In this document: piece by piece, positions 34,965 to 43,882 of the stretch
Layout of the letters: every line of letters begins with the position of its first letter
Position numbering within the stretch: position 1 is the first letter of the stretch
NCBI RefSeq assembly: GCF_025370775.1
Contig: NZ_JAMXEX010000001.1
Coordinates: 186,001-250,000 of the forward strand
Length of the DNA: 64,000 bases
Direction of reading: 5' to 3'
Source of the DNA: Ancylothrix sp. D3o
GTDB lineage: Bacteria > Cyanobacteriota > Cyanobacteriia > Cyanobacteriales > Oscillatoriaceae
Made by a program: the position numbers and the translations under genes
Notes under the pieces: generated by a model
Database searches by the model: none
What the model saw: the letters and a program-made list of their open reading frames with translations, nothing else
Told to the model about the DNA's origin: nothing

Positions 34965-35333
34965 ATGACTTACGCAATTATTGAAACCGGCGGTAAACAA
35001 ATCCGCGTCGAACCCGGTCGTTTTTACGACATCGAACTGTTGGCTCAAGAAGCTGAGCAAAATGTGACGATTGATAAAGTTTTGCTTGTCCAGCACGAAG
35101 ACAGCTTGCATATCGGTCAGCCTTTTGTGTCTGGCGCGGTAGTCGAAGGAACGATTTTGCGTCACTTCCGGGGTCGCAAAGTGATTGTTTATAAAATGAA
35201 GCCGAAAAAGAAAACCCGCAAAAAACGGGGACACCGGCAAGAAACCACCCGCCTAATGATTAACTCTATTAGCCTCAACGGTACTGCCATTAGCACTGCA
35301 CCGGCAGCAAGCAGCGAGCCGGCGGCAGAATAG
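34965..35333 (+). CDS. rplU: 50S ribosomal protein L21
   Basis: 122 residues; MTYAIIETGGKQIRVEPGRF, YDIELLAQEAEQNVTIDKVL and the C-terminal YKMKPKKKTRKKRGHRQ are characteristic. Primary 23S rRNA binding protein. The tail after the RQETT region is extended and Ala/Ser-rich. It begins the rplU-rpmA operon; 190 bases of leader precede it. Confidence 0.97.
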   Translation: MTYAIIETGGKQIRVEPGRFYDIELLAQEAEQNVTIDKVLLVQHEDSLHIGQPFVSGAVVEGTILRHFRGRKVIVYKMKPKKKTRKKRGHRQETTRLMINSISLNGTAISTAPAASSEPAAE

Positions 35334-35340
35334 AGGAAAA

Positions 35341-35390
35341 AGGGTGGCCACCCTAGCCAAAGTAGGCAGGGGGGCAGTACCCCTACTAGG
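35341..35390. repeat. Dispersed palindromes in the rplU-rpmA spacer
   Basis: GGGTGGCCACCC (35341-35352) is a perfect palindrome, and GGCAGTACCCCTA (around 35370) is the reverse of the repeat at 31473-31503. Confidence 0.5.
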
Positions 35391-35440
35391 ATGGACATTG
35401 TGCAACGTCAAAAATTGACAATCCAAGATTAGAGGAAATT

Positions 35441-35716
35441 ATGGCTCATAAGAAAGGTACAGGAAGCACACGCAACGGACGTGACTCTAACGCGCAGCGC
35501 TTGGGTGTCAAGCGTTTTGGCGGTCAAGTGGTCAGAGCCGGTAATATTTTGGTGCGTCAGCGCGGCACCAAATTTCACCCTGGTAATAATGTAGGTCGTG
35601 GTAGCGATGATACGTTGTTTGCTTTGATCGATGGCGTAGTGACATTTGAGCGCAAAGGCAAAAGCGGTAAAAAAGTCAGCGTCTATGCCGGTGCTGTCGC
35701 CGCCGCAGAAGCTTAA
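35441..35716 (+). CDS. rpmA: 50S ribosomal protein L27
   Basis: 91 residues; begins [20 protein letters not shown], followed by LGVKRFGGQ and [17 protein letters not shown], standard for L27, whose N-terminal tail reaches the peptidyl-transferase centre. No N-terminal cleavage prosequence (as in Firmicutes) is present. Follows rplU after 107 bases. Confidence 0.97.
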   Translation: MAHKKGTGSTRNGRDSNAQRLGVKRFGGQVVRAGNILVRQRGTKFHPGNNVGRGSDDTLFALIDGVVTFERKGKSGKKVSVYAGAVAAAEA

Positions 35717-35770
35717 AACTGAACAATAGGGGAAAGCGTGGCCAAACCCGTAATCCCCTTTAGAAAAATA

Positions 35771-35796
35771 GCGCACCTCCAACGGTGCGTTTTTTT
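35771..35796 (+). terminator. Intrinsic terminator of rplU-rpmA
   Basis: GCGCACC pairs with GGTGCG across TCCAAC, followed by a run of seven Ts. Confidence 0.85.
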
Positions 35797-36288
35797 GGAA
35801 GTTTTTATTTTTGATAGATTTTATACATTTAACTTGCTTAAAAGCTGCTATTTAAATATTTCTGAAAAATCGTCGTTGAGGGGCGTGATTTTGGCAAATA
35901 GGTAAATTATGGCTGGGGATTGTAGATTGTAAATATAAAAAAAATTATTGTCGCCCTTGGACTTTCAAGCCGCTTCTAGCTATAAAAAAGCAATTCCTGG
36001 CCGCAAATAATGTCAACAAATCCTCACACCAACAGCAAATTAAGCCGCAGAGATATTGAGTGATGGAACCAGAAAAGATAGGATAGGATGAAAATCGGCT
36101 AACAAGCCTGTCAGCCTCCGAGATGCTCAGCAGTTTGCGGCCTTTAAAGGTGAACGCAATCGGCAACAGCTTAAGCTCTAGGGAAAAGCTAATTATTGAG
36201 AAGATAAAAGAGCCATAAAAAAGCTCAAAAAACCTCAACAATCAAGAGCATCAAAAATGTACGCAACCCAGCCGAAAAGTCTAAATTA
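35797..36288. other. Non-coding gap
   Basis: About 490 bases. A minus-strand frame exists (35945-36241) but its composition is not protein-like. I see no RNA or repeat I can name. Confidence 0.45.
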
Positions 36289-36792
36289 ATGACACTCGTA
36301 CAAATGACACAGGACAAATTGGATTGTCGGCATATAAAATTTTGCGATCAAAAAACAAAGGTAGACCTCTACCAACTACAAGACCTTTTTAAACTAGCCG
36401 CATTTTGGGCAGCAGACCGTCGCCTTGAGGATTTAAGCCTAGCCATCGCCAACAGCGAACCCGTGATTACCGCTTGGGATACAGATAAAATGATCGGCTT
36501 TGCTCGCGCCACATCAGACGGCATTTATAGAGGCACAATTTGGGATGTTGTGATCCACCCAGATTACCAAGGGGCCGGTTTAGGCAGAAAATTAGTTCAA
36601 ACCGTCTTAAGTCATCCCAAAATGAGCCGAGTTGAGCGTGTATATCTAATGACCAGTTACCAGCAAAAATTTTATGAACGGATTGGTTTTGAAGAAAACA
36701 AAACTACAACGATGGTGCTGCATAACCCTCTGCTAGTGAGCCAGGTTTCTGAGGCAGAACACAACGTTGAACTAAGCATCGAAATTGGCTAA
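36289..36792 (+). CDS. GNAT family N-acetyltransferase
   Basis: 167 residues with the acetyl-CoA binding motif VVIHPDYQGAGLGRKLVQTV (about residues 87-106) and the following YLMTSYQQKFYERIGFEEN. It transfers acetyl from acetyl-CoA to an unidentified amine. Its 3' end overlaps the convergent histidine kinase gene by 89 bases. Confidence 0.85.
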   Translation: MTLVQMTQDKLDCRHIKFCDQKTKVDLYQLQDLFKLAAFWAADRRLEDLSLAIANSEPVITAWDTDKMIGFARATSDGIYRGTIWDVVIHPDYQGAGLGRKLVQTVLSHPKMSRVERVYLMTSYQQKFYERIGFEENKTTTMVLHNPLLVSQVSEAEHNVELSIEIG

Positions 36793-37681
36793 TTTCAACA
36801 TTACTTCGCGGCGAAACTGCCGGCACAAGTTCTAATTTTCCATTCATCAATTCCAACAAAATTTGACACATCAACAACGACATTCCGGGTGAAAGTTGGA
36901 AACTTGGATTAATGGGCAATTGCGGGGTCGGCAGATGTTTTAATAAATCTATTGGCTCGTTCCAACTTGTTAGTAAACAAGGACTATCAATCATAATTCC
37001 AACTTCTCCATCGCCAGAATTTAGAGAGGCGGAAACAGTCAAACTGCCCTCTTTCATCAGCCGCAAATTTTCATCAACCAAACACACCAAAACTTGAATT
37101 AACCGGCTGCGGTCTGCTAAAACATAAATAGCCTCTTCAGGCATAAAAATTTGCAATTTCAAATTTCTGTCTTCCGCTTGCAGATGCGTTAAATCTTCCA
37201 ATTCATCAAAAACCTCAGCCAAAGACACGGGCTGCATTTTCATTTCTTCGGTGCCGTGTTCCGCCTTAGCCACCGAAAGAATATTATCGATTAACTTAAC
37301 TAACTTTAGCGCTGATTCCGAAGCTTGCTCTAAAAACTCTTTTTCCTCATCAGGACTGTCACAGAGGCCGGTTAAAATTAACTGATGTGTACCAATAATC
37401 CCATTCAAAGGCGCTCGCAATTCGTGAGAAATTCTTGCTAAAAAACCGCCTTTAAACTGGCTAATTTGTGATGCCATCAAGTAAGCTACTTGAGTTTGCT
37501 TTAATTGCTCTAATACTTGAGATGTGTTGGGAGTAGGCACAGGCGGGGGAGCAGTGGCGCTGAAAGTGCCGGTGGGTGTAGACTTCCAGAGAGATTTTAC
37601 ACCGAAGCCAATTCCTAAGCCAACAGCCCAATATAGCCAATTCGTCCAGTTCATAAGTTTTACCAAAAAGCGAGGAGTCAT
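36704..37681 (-). CDS. Histidine kinase with degenerate ATPase domain
   Basis: 325 residues. An N-terminal membrane helix (WLYWAVGLGIGFGVKSLW), a Pro-rich linker and a HisKA domain with intact H-box FLARISHELRAPLNGIIGT (about residue 85). The ATPase domain is eroded: the N-box position reads VLVCLVDENLRLMKEGS without the usual Asn-x-x-x-Asn order, and no DxGxG G1-box is visible, only MIDSPCLL. It may be a phosphatase-only or regulatory pseudo-kinase. The last 30 residues overlap the GNAT gene convergently. Confidence 0.72.
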   Translation of the reverse strand: MTPRFLVKLMNWTNWLYWAVGLGIGFGVKSLWKSTPTGTFSATAPPPVPTPNTSQVLEQLKQTQVAYLMASQISQFKGGFLARISHELRAPLNGIIGTHQLILTGLCDSPDEEKEFLEQASESALKLVKLIDNILSVAKAEHGTEEMKMQPVSLAEVFDELEDLTHLQAEDRNLKLQIFMPEEAIYVLADRSRLIQVLVCLVDENLRLMKEGSLTVSASLNSGDGEVGIMIDSPCLLTSWNEPIDLLKHLPTPQLPINPSFQLSPGMSLLMCQILLELMNGKLELVPAVSPRSNVEISQFRCLVQRCVLPQKPGSLAEGYAAPSL

Positions 37682-37886
37682 GCGTTATCCGTTGCGCGTC
37701 ACAACGAATAACTTATTGATAGCTTATCCTCGCTTATAAAGCACTTATAGCGCTTTGCAATTGTTGGAAAGACAAATCAAACTTCTCCTTGAACCCCTAG
37801 AAGCAAAGGAAAATCAAAATCTTACTTTGCTTCCCCTATCGGCAAGGGGACGAGTAGGTTAGGTTTAGTCTTATCATTTAAAAATG

Positions 37887-38468
37887 CTATAGAATGATTG
37901 CCCCTTGACGTAGAATTTCCCAACCGCCCAGCCTCCACTTAACAACCGTAGAAGGAATGCCGGTGGTAGGAGTTGTTTCAAACTCTTGCGGCGATAGAGC
38001 AAGCACTTCCAAAAATTCAGCAGCAATTTCTTGTAGGCTAAGCAAAGCAGGCTGTCCGCTTTTGTTTGCACTTGTAGTAGCGAGGGGGCCGGTTTGTTGC
38101 AAAATTTGTCGGGCTATAGGACAATTCGGCACTCTAACCCCCAACGTCGTAGGATCAAGGGGGTTCATTTGTGGGGGGACTTTTTCGCTGGCCGGCAATA
38201 CCAGAGTCAGCGCCCCAGGCCAGTATTTTTTAGCGGTGTTTTGCCAAATTTCCAACTCTTCAGGAGTGCCGGTGACATAGGGCCAGATGTCTTCCGCAAA
38301 GCCGGCCATTAAAATTAACGGTTTATCTTGGCCGCGTTGTTTGGCGGCAAAAATTAACTCCGCTTTGTCGGGCCGGCTGGCTAAAGCGGGTACAGTGTCC
38401 GTAGGAAAGCTAACTAATTTACCGTCTTTTGCACCGGCAATCAATTCAGGAATGGAAACTAGCGGCAT
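37887..38468 (-). CDS. tsaC: L-threonylcarbamoyladenylate synthase (TsaC/Sua5/YrdC family)
   Basis: 193 residues with KLVSFPTDTVPALASRP, AAKQRGQDKPLILM, WPGALTLVLPAS and GVRVPNCPIARQILQQTGPL motifs of the YrdC fold. It makes threonylcarbamoyl-AMP from Thr, bicarbonate and ATP for t6A37 in ANN-decoding tRNAs. Single-domain form without the Sua5 C-terminus. Confidence 0.9.
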   Translation of the reverse strand: MPLVSIPELIAGAKDGKLVSFPTDTVPALASRPDKAELIFAAKQRGQDKPLILMAGFAEDIWPYVTGTPEELEIWQNTAKKYWPGALTLVLPASEKVPPQMNPLDPTTLGVRVPNCPIARQILQQTGPLATTSANKSGQPALLSLQEIAAEFLEVLALSPQEFETTPTTGIPSTVVKWRLGGWEILRQGAIIL

Positions 38469-38611
38469 TTTGATATTTCCGAATTTAGATTTTAGATTTT
38501 AAAATATAAAATTCACCAAACATAATTTTTACATTCTTAAATCTCCCTGTTTCTCTCTTCATTGGTCGCCAAAAGCCCCCCAGTGGCGCTGGCGTTCGGA
38601 TTCTTCAATTT

Positions 38612-39505
38612 TTAATCTCCAATATACGCTAAAGCAAAACGCTCAACACCGGCCAAGTCTTTGATAATGGAAATTCGCTGATAATTTCCTTGTGAGTGGA
38701 GTAACTTCGCTACCGTGTCAGCTTGTCCGGCCATCATTTCTATCAGCCAAATACCTCCATTTTGCAAATACTTGGGCGCAGTGTTAATTAAATGGCGAAT
38801 GCAGTCTAAACCATCTTCCCCACCCGCCAAGGCTAAATGCGGTTCATGTAAGGCAACTTCTGGCTGCAAATCAGGTATCATCCCCGCAGGGATATAGGGA
38901 GGATTGGAAACAATACCGCTTAATTTTCCTTGCAGTTCTGCCAGCGGTTCAAACCAAGAACCCTGATAAAACTTTATTCTTTCTGCAAATCCCAATTTTT
39001 CCGCATTAGTTTTAGCAATACTTAAAGCTTCGGGGCTGTAGTCAATAGCATGAATTGTAGATTTTGTCAAGCTTTCTGCCAAACCAATAGCAATAGCACC
39101 GCTGCCGGTACCCAAATCGGCCCAGTTTCCTTGAAAATTGATGCCCCCAGAAGTTTCAGCCAAGACAATATCAATAATTTGTTCAGTTTCCGGGCGAGGA
39201 ATAAGAACCGCCTCAGAAACAGTCAGCGAAAAGTTACGCCAATGAGTGATTCCTAGCAAATATTGCACCGGCACCTTTTCGATCAGACGGCGTTGCCACA
39301 ATTGATTGAGTTCAAAAAAAGGCAAAGAAAGTTTAATTTCCGGTTGATTCTTAAAACTTTCTAAGCGCAAACTAAGACTATCGAGGCCGGCAATTTCTTT
39401 AAGTAACCAGTTTAATTCTGATGCAGAAATATTAGCTTTCAAAGAAGCAGCAACAGCCTGATTTCTCCACTGCCAAAGTTCTCTGCCTGAAATAATATGT
39501 GTCAT
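38612..39505 (-). CDS. prmC: Release factor glutamine methyltransferase PrmC
   Basis: 297 residues. The N-terminal helical domain (WLLKEIAGLDSLSLRLESF) is followed by SAM motif WADLGTGSGAIAIGLA and the catalytic NPPYIP (about residue 197), which binds the Gln side chain. It N5-methylates the GGQ glutamine in RF1/RF2. The neighbouring tsaC on the same strand is a common partner of prmC in cyanobacteria and elsewhere. Confidence 0.95.
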   Translation of the reverse strand: MTHIISGRELWQWRNQAVAASLKANISASELNWLLKEIAGLDSLSLRLESFKNQPEIKLSLPFFELNQLWQRRLIEKVPVQYLLGITHWRNFSLTVSEAVLIPRPETEQIIDIVLAETSGGINFQGNWADLGTGSGAIAIGLAESLTKSTIHAIDYSPEALSIAKTNAEKLGFAERIKFYQGSWFEPLAELQGKLSGIVSNPPYIPAGMIPDLQPEVALHEPHLALAGGEDGLDCIRHLINTAPKYLQNGGIWLIEMMAGQADTVAKLLHSQGNYQRISIIKDLAGVERFALAYIGD

Positions 39506-39670
39506 TTATCAATAATCAATCGTCATTTGTCAAAAGTCAATTGTCAATGGTCATTTGTGTAAAAATCCCCCCTTTTTTTGAAGCCAGGGGGGATCTTTGT
39601 GGTCATCTGATTAGAAAAAATCAAGACAAAGAACAAAAGACTATTGCCAATTGACAAAAGTGATTTAGGG

Positions 39671-40462
39671 TTAGCGGGGTGCTTGCTGACCGGCAGGCAG
39701 TTGGGCTGGTGCTTGACCCTGGGCCGGCATTAAAGAGCGGACAAATTCAACAGACTCGCGGGGAGGAATTAAAATGATTTGATTGAGTTGAGGGTCATTG
39801 CTTTTTTGCAAAGTTTCAATAATCCCTTGGAGATCCACCACTTTAATTTGGACTTGATTAGCTAAATCAGGTTGCTGTTGTCCAAAACGGGTAATCATCC
39901 CCTGTAAATCTTCTTTATTAAAGAAAATCGGGATAATTTGTTCGTTACCTTGTTTGATGGTTAAATAACCTTTGTCTGCTCCGCCGGTGGCAATAAACAT
40001 GGGGACGCCGTTAAATTCGCTAACTTGTTGACCTTGCTGGCGAAGCAAAGCTAAGGCTGAGTCAACTTGCTGTTTCATAGGAACGTAAGCAACGGAGAGT
40101 TGTTCTGGCTTAGCTTTGTTATCTTGATCCATTTTGTACACTTCCGCCAGAGACACCGGAACGACTTTAACTTGTTGAGCTAACTGCGGATTTTTACTTT
40201 TTAACTGATCGATAAAGGCTTGTGCATCTTGCATACTAATGAATACACCAGCCACCGAAGTTTGTTTGCCTTCGTTGGGAACATTAGCGATGAGGGGAGA
40301 GCCTTGAGCATCGGTAATGGTAAACACCGGCACCGGGCGGAGTTTTTCCATAATTTGTTGCTCTGAAAGTGCCAGCGCTCGCATTGTTGGACTGAGGGAA
40401 GAAGCAAAAAAGGTAGTGCTAACTAAACCCAATACGGCACTCCAGCGGATTAGTGATTTCAT
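39671..40462 (-). CDS. tic22: Tic22 family protein
   Basis: 263 residues with an N-terminal signal peptide (WSAVLGLVSTTFFASSLSPT). Repeated beta-alpha segments (VPVFTITDAQGSPLIAN; GVPMFIATGGADKGYLTIKQ) fit the Tic22 fold. In cyanobacteria it is a periplasmic chaperone for outer-membrane biogenesis; in plastids, part of the import apparatus. The C-terminus is Gln/Ala/Pro-rich. Confidence 0.85.
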   Translation of the reverse strand: MKSLIRWSAVLGLVSTTFFASSLSPTMRALALSEQQIMEKLRPVPVFTITDAQGSPLIANVPNEGKQTSVAGVFISMQDAQAFIDQLKSKNPQLAQQVKVVPVSLAEVYKMDQDNKAKPEQLSVAYVPMKQQVDSALALLRQQGQQVSEFNGVPMFIATGGADKGYLTIKQGNEQIIPIFFNKEDLQGMITRFGQQQPDLANQVQIKVVDLQGIIETLQKSNDPQLNQIILIPPRESVEFVRSLMPAQGQAPAQLPAGQQAPR

Positions 40463-40990
40463 ATTTTCTCCTACAATTGAGCTTGGGATACAGATGAGAG
40501 AGAGCGTCTAAAGATTAGTGCTGAGAACGTTGACGAGAGTTGCTGAGCATTTGTTTGGTAGCTGCTCTAATGATGAGCATTTCTTATGCTGAGTCAGGTT
40601 TGAGAAGCTAGTTTAGCTTTTCACGGTGCCGAGATTTTTTGCTTTAAGAGTAGCTTCAGAAATATTACGGCTCGCTCAAGCGCCTGGACTCGGAGATTGT
40701 GCAACCTGGTTCATAGAATAACTTGAGTTTGAGGGTTATGACAGGATAATTCAACAAAGACAGATTTTTGAGACGTCTCTCGATAAATCATTTTGGGTTT
40801 ATAGGCGACAAACAAGCCAAAATTACCTCTTCCTAGAGCGTTGGTTTGATCAATCAATGCTACCTGACTTGCTGCAATAGCTGACAGTTCCAGAGAAAAC
40901 TTTGGCTGGTTTTGGTTTAAATACCGGCCTTTTGTTTATTGTGTTTAGTTGTTGTTTATTGTTAGCAGGCTGATTGTGCTACAAATAAAT
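40463..40990. other. Non-coding gap
   Basis: About 530 bases between tic22 and tRNA-Pro(TGG), with no ORF, repeat or RNA I can support; it should contain the tic22 promoter. Confidence 0.45.
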
Positions 40991-41063
40991 CGGGATGACA
41001 GGATTCGAACCTGCGGCCCCCGCATCCCAAATGCGGTGCGCTACCAAGCTGCGCTACATCCCG
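40991..41063 (-). tRNA. tRNA-Pro(TGG), free-standing
   Basis: Minus strand: acceptor CGGGATG/CATCCCG, D-arm AGCGCAGCTTGGTAGCGC, anticodon stem CCGCA/TGCGG with loop TTTGGGA (TGG), T-arm GCAGG-TTCGAAT-CCTGT. Well-formed, presumably the housekeeping copy. Confidence 0.93.
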
Positions 41064-41257
41064 TAAGTGCCTTTTTTTATTTTATGGCATTTTGACGTTA
41101 AAACAACGCTGTTGTTGATTTGTTTTGAAATTCCCTTTAGCAACGCTGTTAGGCGTTTTGAGGAATTTTTATCAAAGCTTAACTATTATAGCACAGGCTT
41201 AGTGGGTTTGACAAGAGGTGCTGAGTTTTTGGCTTTTGACTGTGGCGGCTTGACAAG

Positions 41258-41527
41258 TTAGGTTTTATGCCGGTGGACTTTGACACGCTTATCGGGTTTT
41301 TGTTTTTTAACCCAGGCAATAAATTTTTGTAATTGGGGTTCGGATTGGAGTTTTCCGAGGGTGTTGAGTTCGGTGGCGAGGCGTTTGTTGTCAAAAAGCG
41401 TGTGAATTTGACGGTGACAGGCTGAGCAAATTTCGATGGTGGGGCCGTGTGTGCCTTTTTTTTGTTTGGGGATGAGGTGATGAACGGTTAATTGTTCGAT
41501 TTCTCTTTCACACAGTTGGCATTGCAT
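41258..41527 (-). CDS. HNH endonuclease domain protein
   Basis: 89 residues: MQCQLCEREIEQLTVHHLIP, a C-x2-C, then HGPTIEICSACHRQIHTLFD with the second C-x2-C and HNH His residues. Stand-alone HNH proteins of this size cut DNA or serve in unknown roles. The frame stays open upstream to 41644 (a possible longer form of 128 residues), but the Cys-start form matches the domain boundary. Confidence 0.8.
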   Translation of the reverse strand: MQCQLCEREIEQLTVHHLIPKQKKGTHGPTIEICSACHRQIHTLFDNKRLATELNTLGKLQSEPQLQKFIAWVKKQKPDKRVKVHRHKT

Positions 41528-41833
41528 GGTTTTTTCTGACTGGCCGGTGTAAAAATTAAAGTCTGAACGGCAGTTGAGGGGAGTTTTGCTAGTTTTTAGT
41601 TTAAAAAATTCTGAGAGTGGGTTGTTTACGGCTATCGCTACCACTGAGAATAAGTTTGTTGGACGGATGGATTTTTCTCAAAAAAAACCACAGATCAAGA
41701 GGGTGTTCCTGTGGTGCCGCCTTGAGCCTGGGTGATAAAGAAACCTGGGAAGAAATTAAAAAATTGAGGTTTTTTTTACAGAAGATTAAACAGCGGCAAA
41801 GTTTTTGACCGGCGGGAATCTTTATTTTTTGAG

Positions 41834-42877
41834 TCAGCCAGTGTAAGTTTTGCCGTTCGGTAAGATAGCACCCTTAAGAATGAGATTTCGGCGGTCTGCG
41901 TTCATGGTGTTGGCTTTGGAAAGGTTGGCATTACTGAGGTCGGCTCCGTATAAGTTTGCTGAGATTAATTGAGCATTGGTGAGGTTGGCGGCGATCAGTT
42001 TGGCGTTGCTGAGGTTGGCTTGAATTAAATAAGCACCGCTAAGGTTTGCCAAACTTAAATCTGCACCGCTGAAGTTGGAGTCGGTGAGCAGTTTTCCACT
42101 CAAGTCTACGCCACTGAGGTTTGCGCCGCTGAGGTTGATGCCGCTGAGGTTTGCGGTTTTGAGACAGGTTTTGCTTAAATCAGTGTTGCTCAAGTTGGCT
42201 TTGCTCAAATTGGCTCCAATGAAGGAGATTTCGCACAAGTCGGCTCCGCTTAAGTTGGCTCGCAACAGGTGGCTATTGTTGAGGTTGGCTTGCTTGAGAG
42301 TTGCTCCTGTTAAGTTGGCTTCGGTTAAGTTGGCTGCGGTTAGGTTTGCTTGTTTGAGTTTTGCTCCACTCAGGTTAGCGTTACTGAGGTCGGCGCCGGA
42401 GAGGTCAGATTTGCTGAGGCTGGCATTGCTGAGATTGGCGTTGTTAAGCTTGGCTTTGCTTAAAGTTGTCCCAATTAAGTAACTTTGATTGAGCTTTGCA
42501 CCGGTCAGGTTGGCACGGCTGAAATTTGCGCCGGAAACATCTGCTTTGCTAAGATTTGCATCGGTCAGGTTCGCTGCACTCAAGTCGGCCCAGTTTAAAT
42601 GCGCTCCGGTGAGGTTTGCTTTGGTTAGGTTGGCTCCGCTGAGGTTGGCTCCGCTGAGACTTGCTCCTCTGAGGTCGGCGCCGGTGAGGTTGGCGTTGCG
42701 GAGGTCAGCTTTGCTTAAACCGGCTCCACTTAAATAGGCTCCTCTAAGGTCTGCTCCGCTCAAATCTGCTTTGCAAAGGCTTGCTCGGCTGAAGTCTCTG
42801 GCCCCATCAGCATATTTTTCTAAGATTTCTTCTCTGGTAAAGCTGGGTCTGGTTTTTGTGGTTAAGTCTGCTAACAT
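41834..42877 (-). CDS. Pentapeptide repeat protein
   Basis: 347 residues made almost wholly of A(D/N)LSxx repeats, about 55 copies, forming a right-handed quadrilateral beta-helix. A short N-terminal cap (RPSFTREEILEKYADGARDF) and C-terminal KGAILPNGKTYTG end the helix; the latter is a common tail. No signal or membrane helix, so cytosolic. Role unknown. Confidence 0.93.
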   Translation of the reverse strand: MLADLTTKTRPSFTREEILEKYADGARDFSRASLCKADLSGADLRGAYLSGAGLSKADLRNANLTGADLRGASLSGANLSGANLTKANLTGAHLNWADLSAANLTDANLSKADVSGANFSRANLTGAKLNQSYLIGTTLSKAKLNNANLSNASLSKSDLSGADLSNANLSGAKLKQANLTAANLTEANLTGATLKQANLNNSHLLRANLSGADLCEISFIGANLSKANLSNTDLSKTCLKTANLSGINLSGANLSGVDLSGKLLTDSNFSGADLSLANLSGAYLIQANLSNAKLIAANLTNAQLISANLYGADLSNANLSKANTMNADRRNLILKGAILPNGKTYTG

Positions 42878-43133
42878 ACACCCGTCTCTATTTGATATTT
42901 TTTTATTATTCTTTTGGGATCATAAAATATTAAGGGCTGTTTTTGAAACCGCGTAACCCCTGAATTTTAAATTAAAATTTGCAAACGTTAGTGCAAAAAT
43001 TACTAAGCAGCGGAAAGCTTCTAAAAGCTTGCCTTTCCGAACAAAAAAAGGATATTGCTGCTGCATAAAGAGGTTAATAAGGGGTCTAACCTTCTTAAAA
43101 GTACGGATATACTTAAGTAAATTTACGGAAATA

Positions 43134-43691
43134 TCACGTTTGGCTCATTGTAATTTCTCGATCTCTGCATTCGTCGCCGTCGGGGCCATCGGGATGAATG
43201 GCGCAGATCAGCAAGCTGTTTCCGTAACGTTGGCCGTGATAGTATTTGCATTCTTGACAAGTTTTTGGGCGAGGGTTAGGCCAGCTTTTGTAAATTTGTG
43301 AGCGGTAGTCGGGGCTGTTGGTTGGGCTGTTGGCTTCTTGAATGCCATAGTGTATTTGGAGTCTTTCGATGATTCCACCGGCACCTGTGATGGCGTTACG
43401 AAGGTTTTCTACTAGCGAAAGTAAGGGTAGCTGCATTTCAATGGAAAGGTGCCGGTGCAAGCCGTCGGTTTCGGCAGCACAGCGGACAATGCTACCGCCG
43501 GTTTGATCTAAAACTTGGGATATTGCTACGGCTACTCTGGTGACTGACATACAGCATCCTGATATGTGGATGCGTCCGGTGTCGGTTGAGGCTGTGATTG
43601 TTAAGGTCGCGGGAATAATTAAGGGCGATTGTGTAGCGTTGCTTGCGGCTGCGGAGGCCGAGGAAAATTGGTGCAAATGAAAATCAGACAT
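43134..43691 (-). CDS. DUF6464-like protein with Cys-rich tail
   Basis: 185 residues. The C-terminus KTCQECKYYHGQRYGNSLLI, CAIHPDGPDGDECRDREI carries Cys residues shared in pattern with the protein at 34478-34774. The N-terminal part (ASASNATQ) is low complexity; the middle (SVTRVAVAISQVLDQTGGSI) is alpha/beta. Function unknown. Translationally coupled (TAATG overlap) to a small upstream frame. Confidence 0.6.
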   Translation of the reverse strand: MSDFHLHQFSSASAAASNATQSPLIIPATLTITASTDTGRIHISGCCMSVTRVAVAISQVLDQTGGSIVRCAAETDGLHRHLSIEMQLPLLSLVENLRNAITGAGGIIERLQIHYGIQEANSPTNSPDYRSQIYKSWPNPRPKTCQECKYYHGQRYGNSLLICAIHPDGPDGDECRDREITMSQT

Positions 43692-43882
43692 TAATTTTTT
43701 TGAACATCTGATCGTATTTTTAGTGGGACGAGTTGATCTCTTTCATCCCTCGTAAGATAGATATAAGGCGGGTGAGGTCTGACATTATTTTTTGATGCCG
43801 TTTTTGGGGTTTTTTCCAGCACAATGATTGTTCTGGCCAGTGCAATATTTTGGCGATAAACTTTGGATTTCTTTGATCCCAA
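43691..43882 (-). CDS. Possible small basic protein (63 aa) coupled to the DUF6464-like gene
   Basis: Begins MGSKKSKVYRQNIALARTII and continues PHPPYIYLTRDERDQLVPLK; very basic. Its stop codon overlaps the next start as TAATG, which suggests translational coupling. No homology recognised and no clear ribosome binding site. Confidence 0.35.
   Translation of the reverse strand: MGSKKSKVYRQNIALARTIIVLEKTPKTASKNNVRPHPPYIYLTRDERDQLVPLKIRSDVQKN

Noticed and set aside
35945-36241. Minus-strand 98-codon frame
   Set aside because: Composition (many Cys, Phe, Leu, Ser), no ribosome binding site and no recognisable pattern; likely chance.
42075-42737. Plus-strand frames rich in RLA/PLRF repeats
   Set aside because: They are antisense images of the pentapeptide repeat gene on the minus strand.
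41834-42877. CRISPR-like or satellite repeat
   Set aside because: The 15-base periodicity comes from coding pentapeptide repeats (AxLxx), not from repeat-spacer units.
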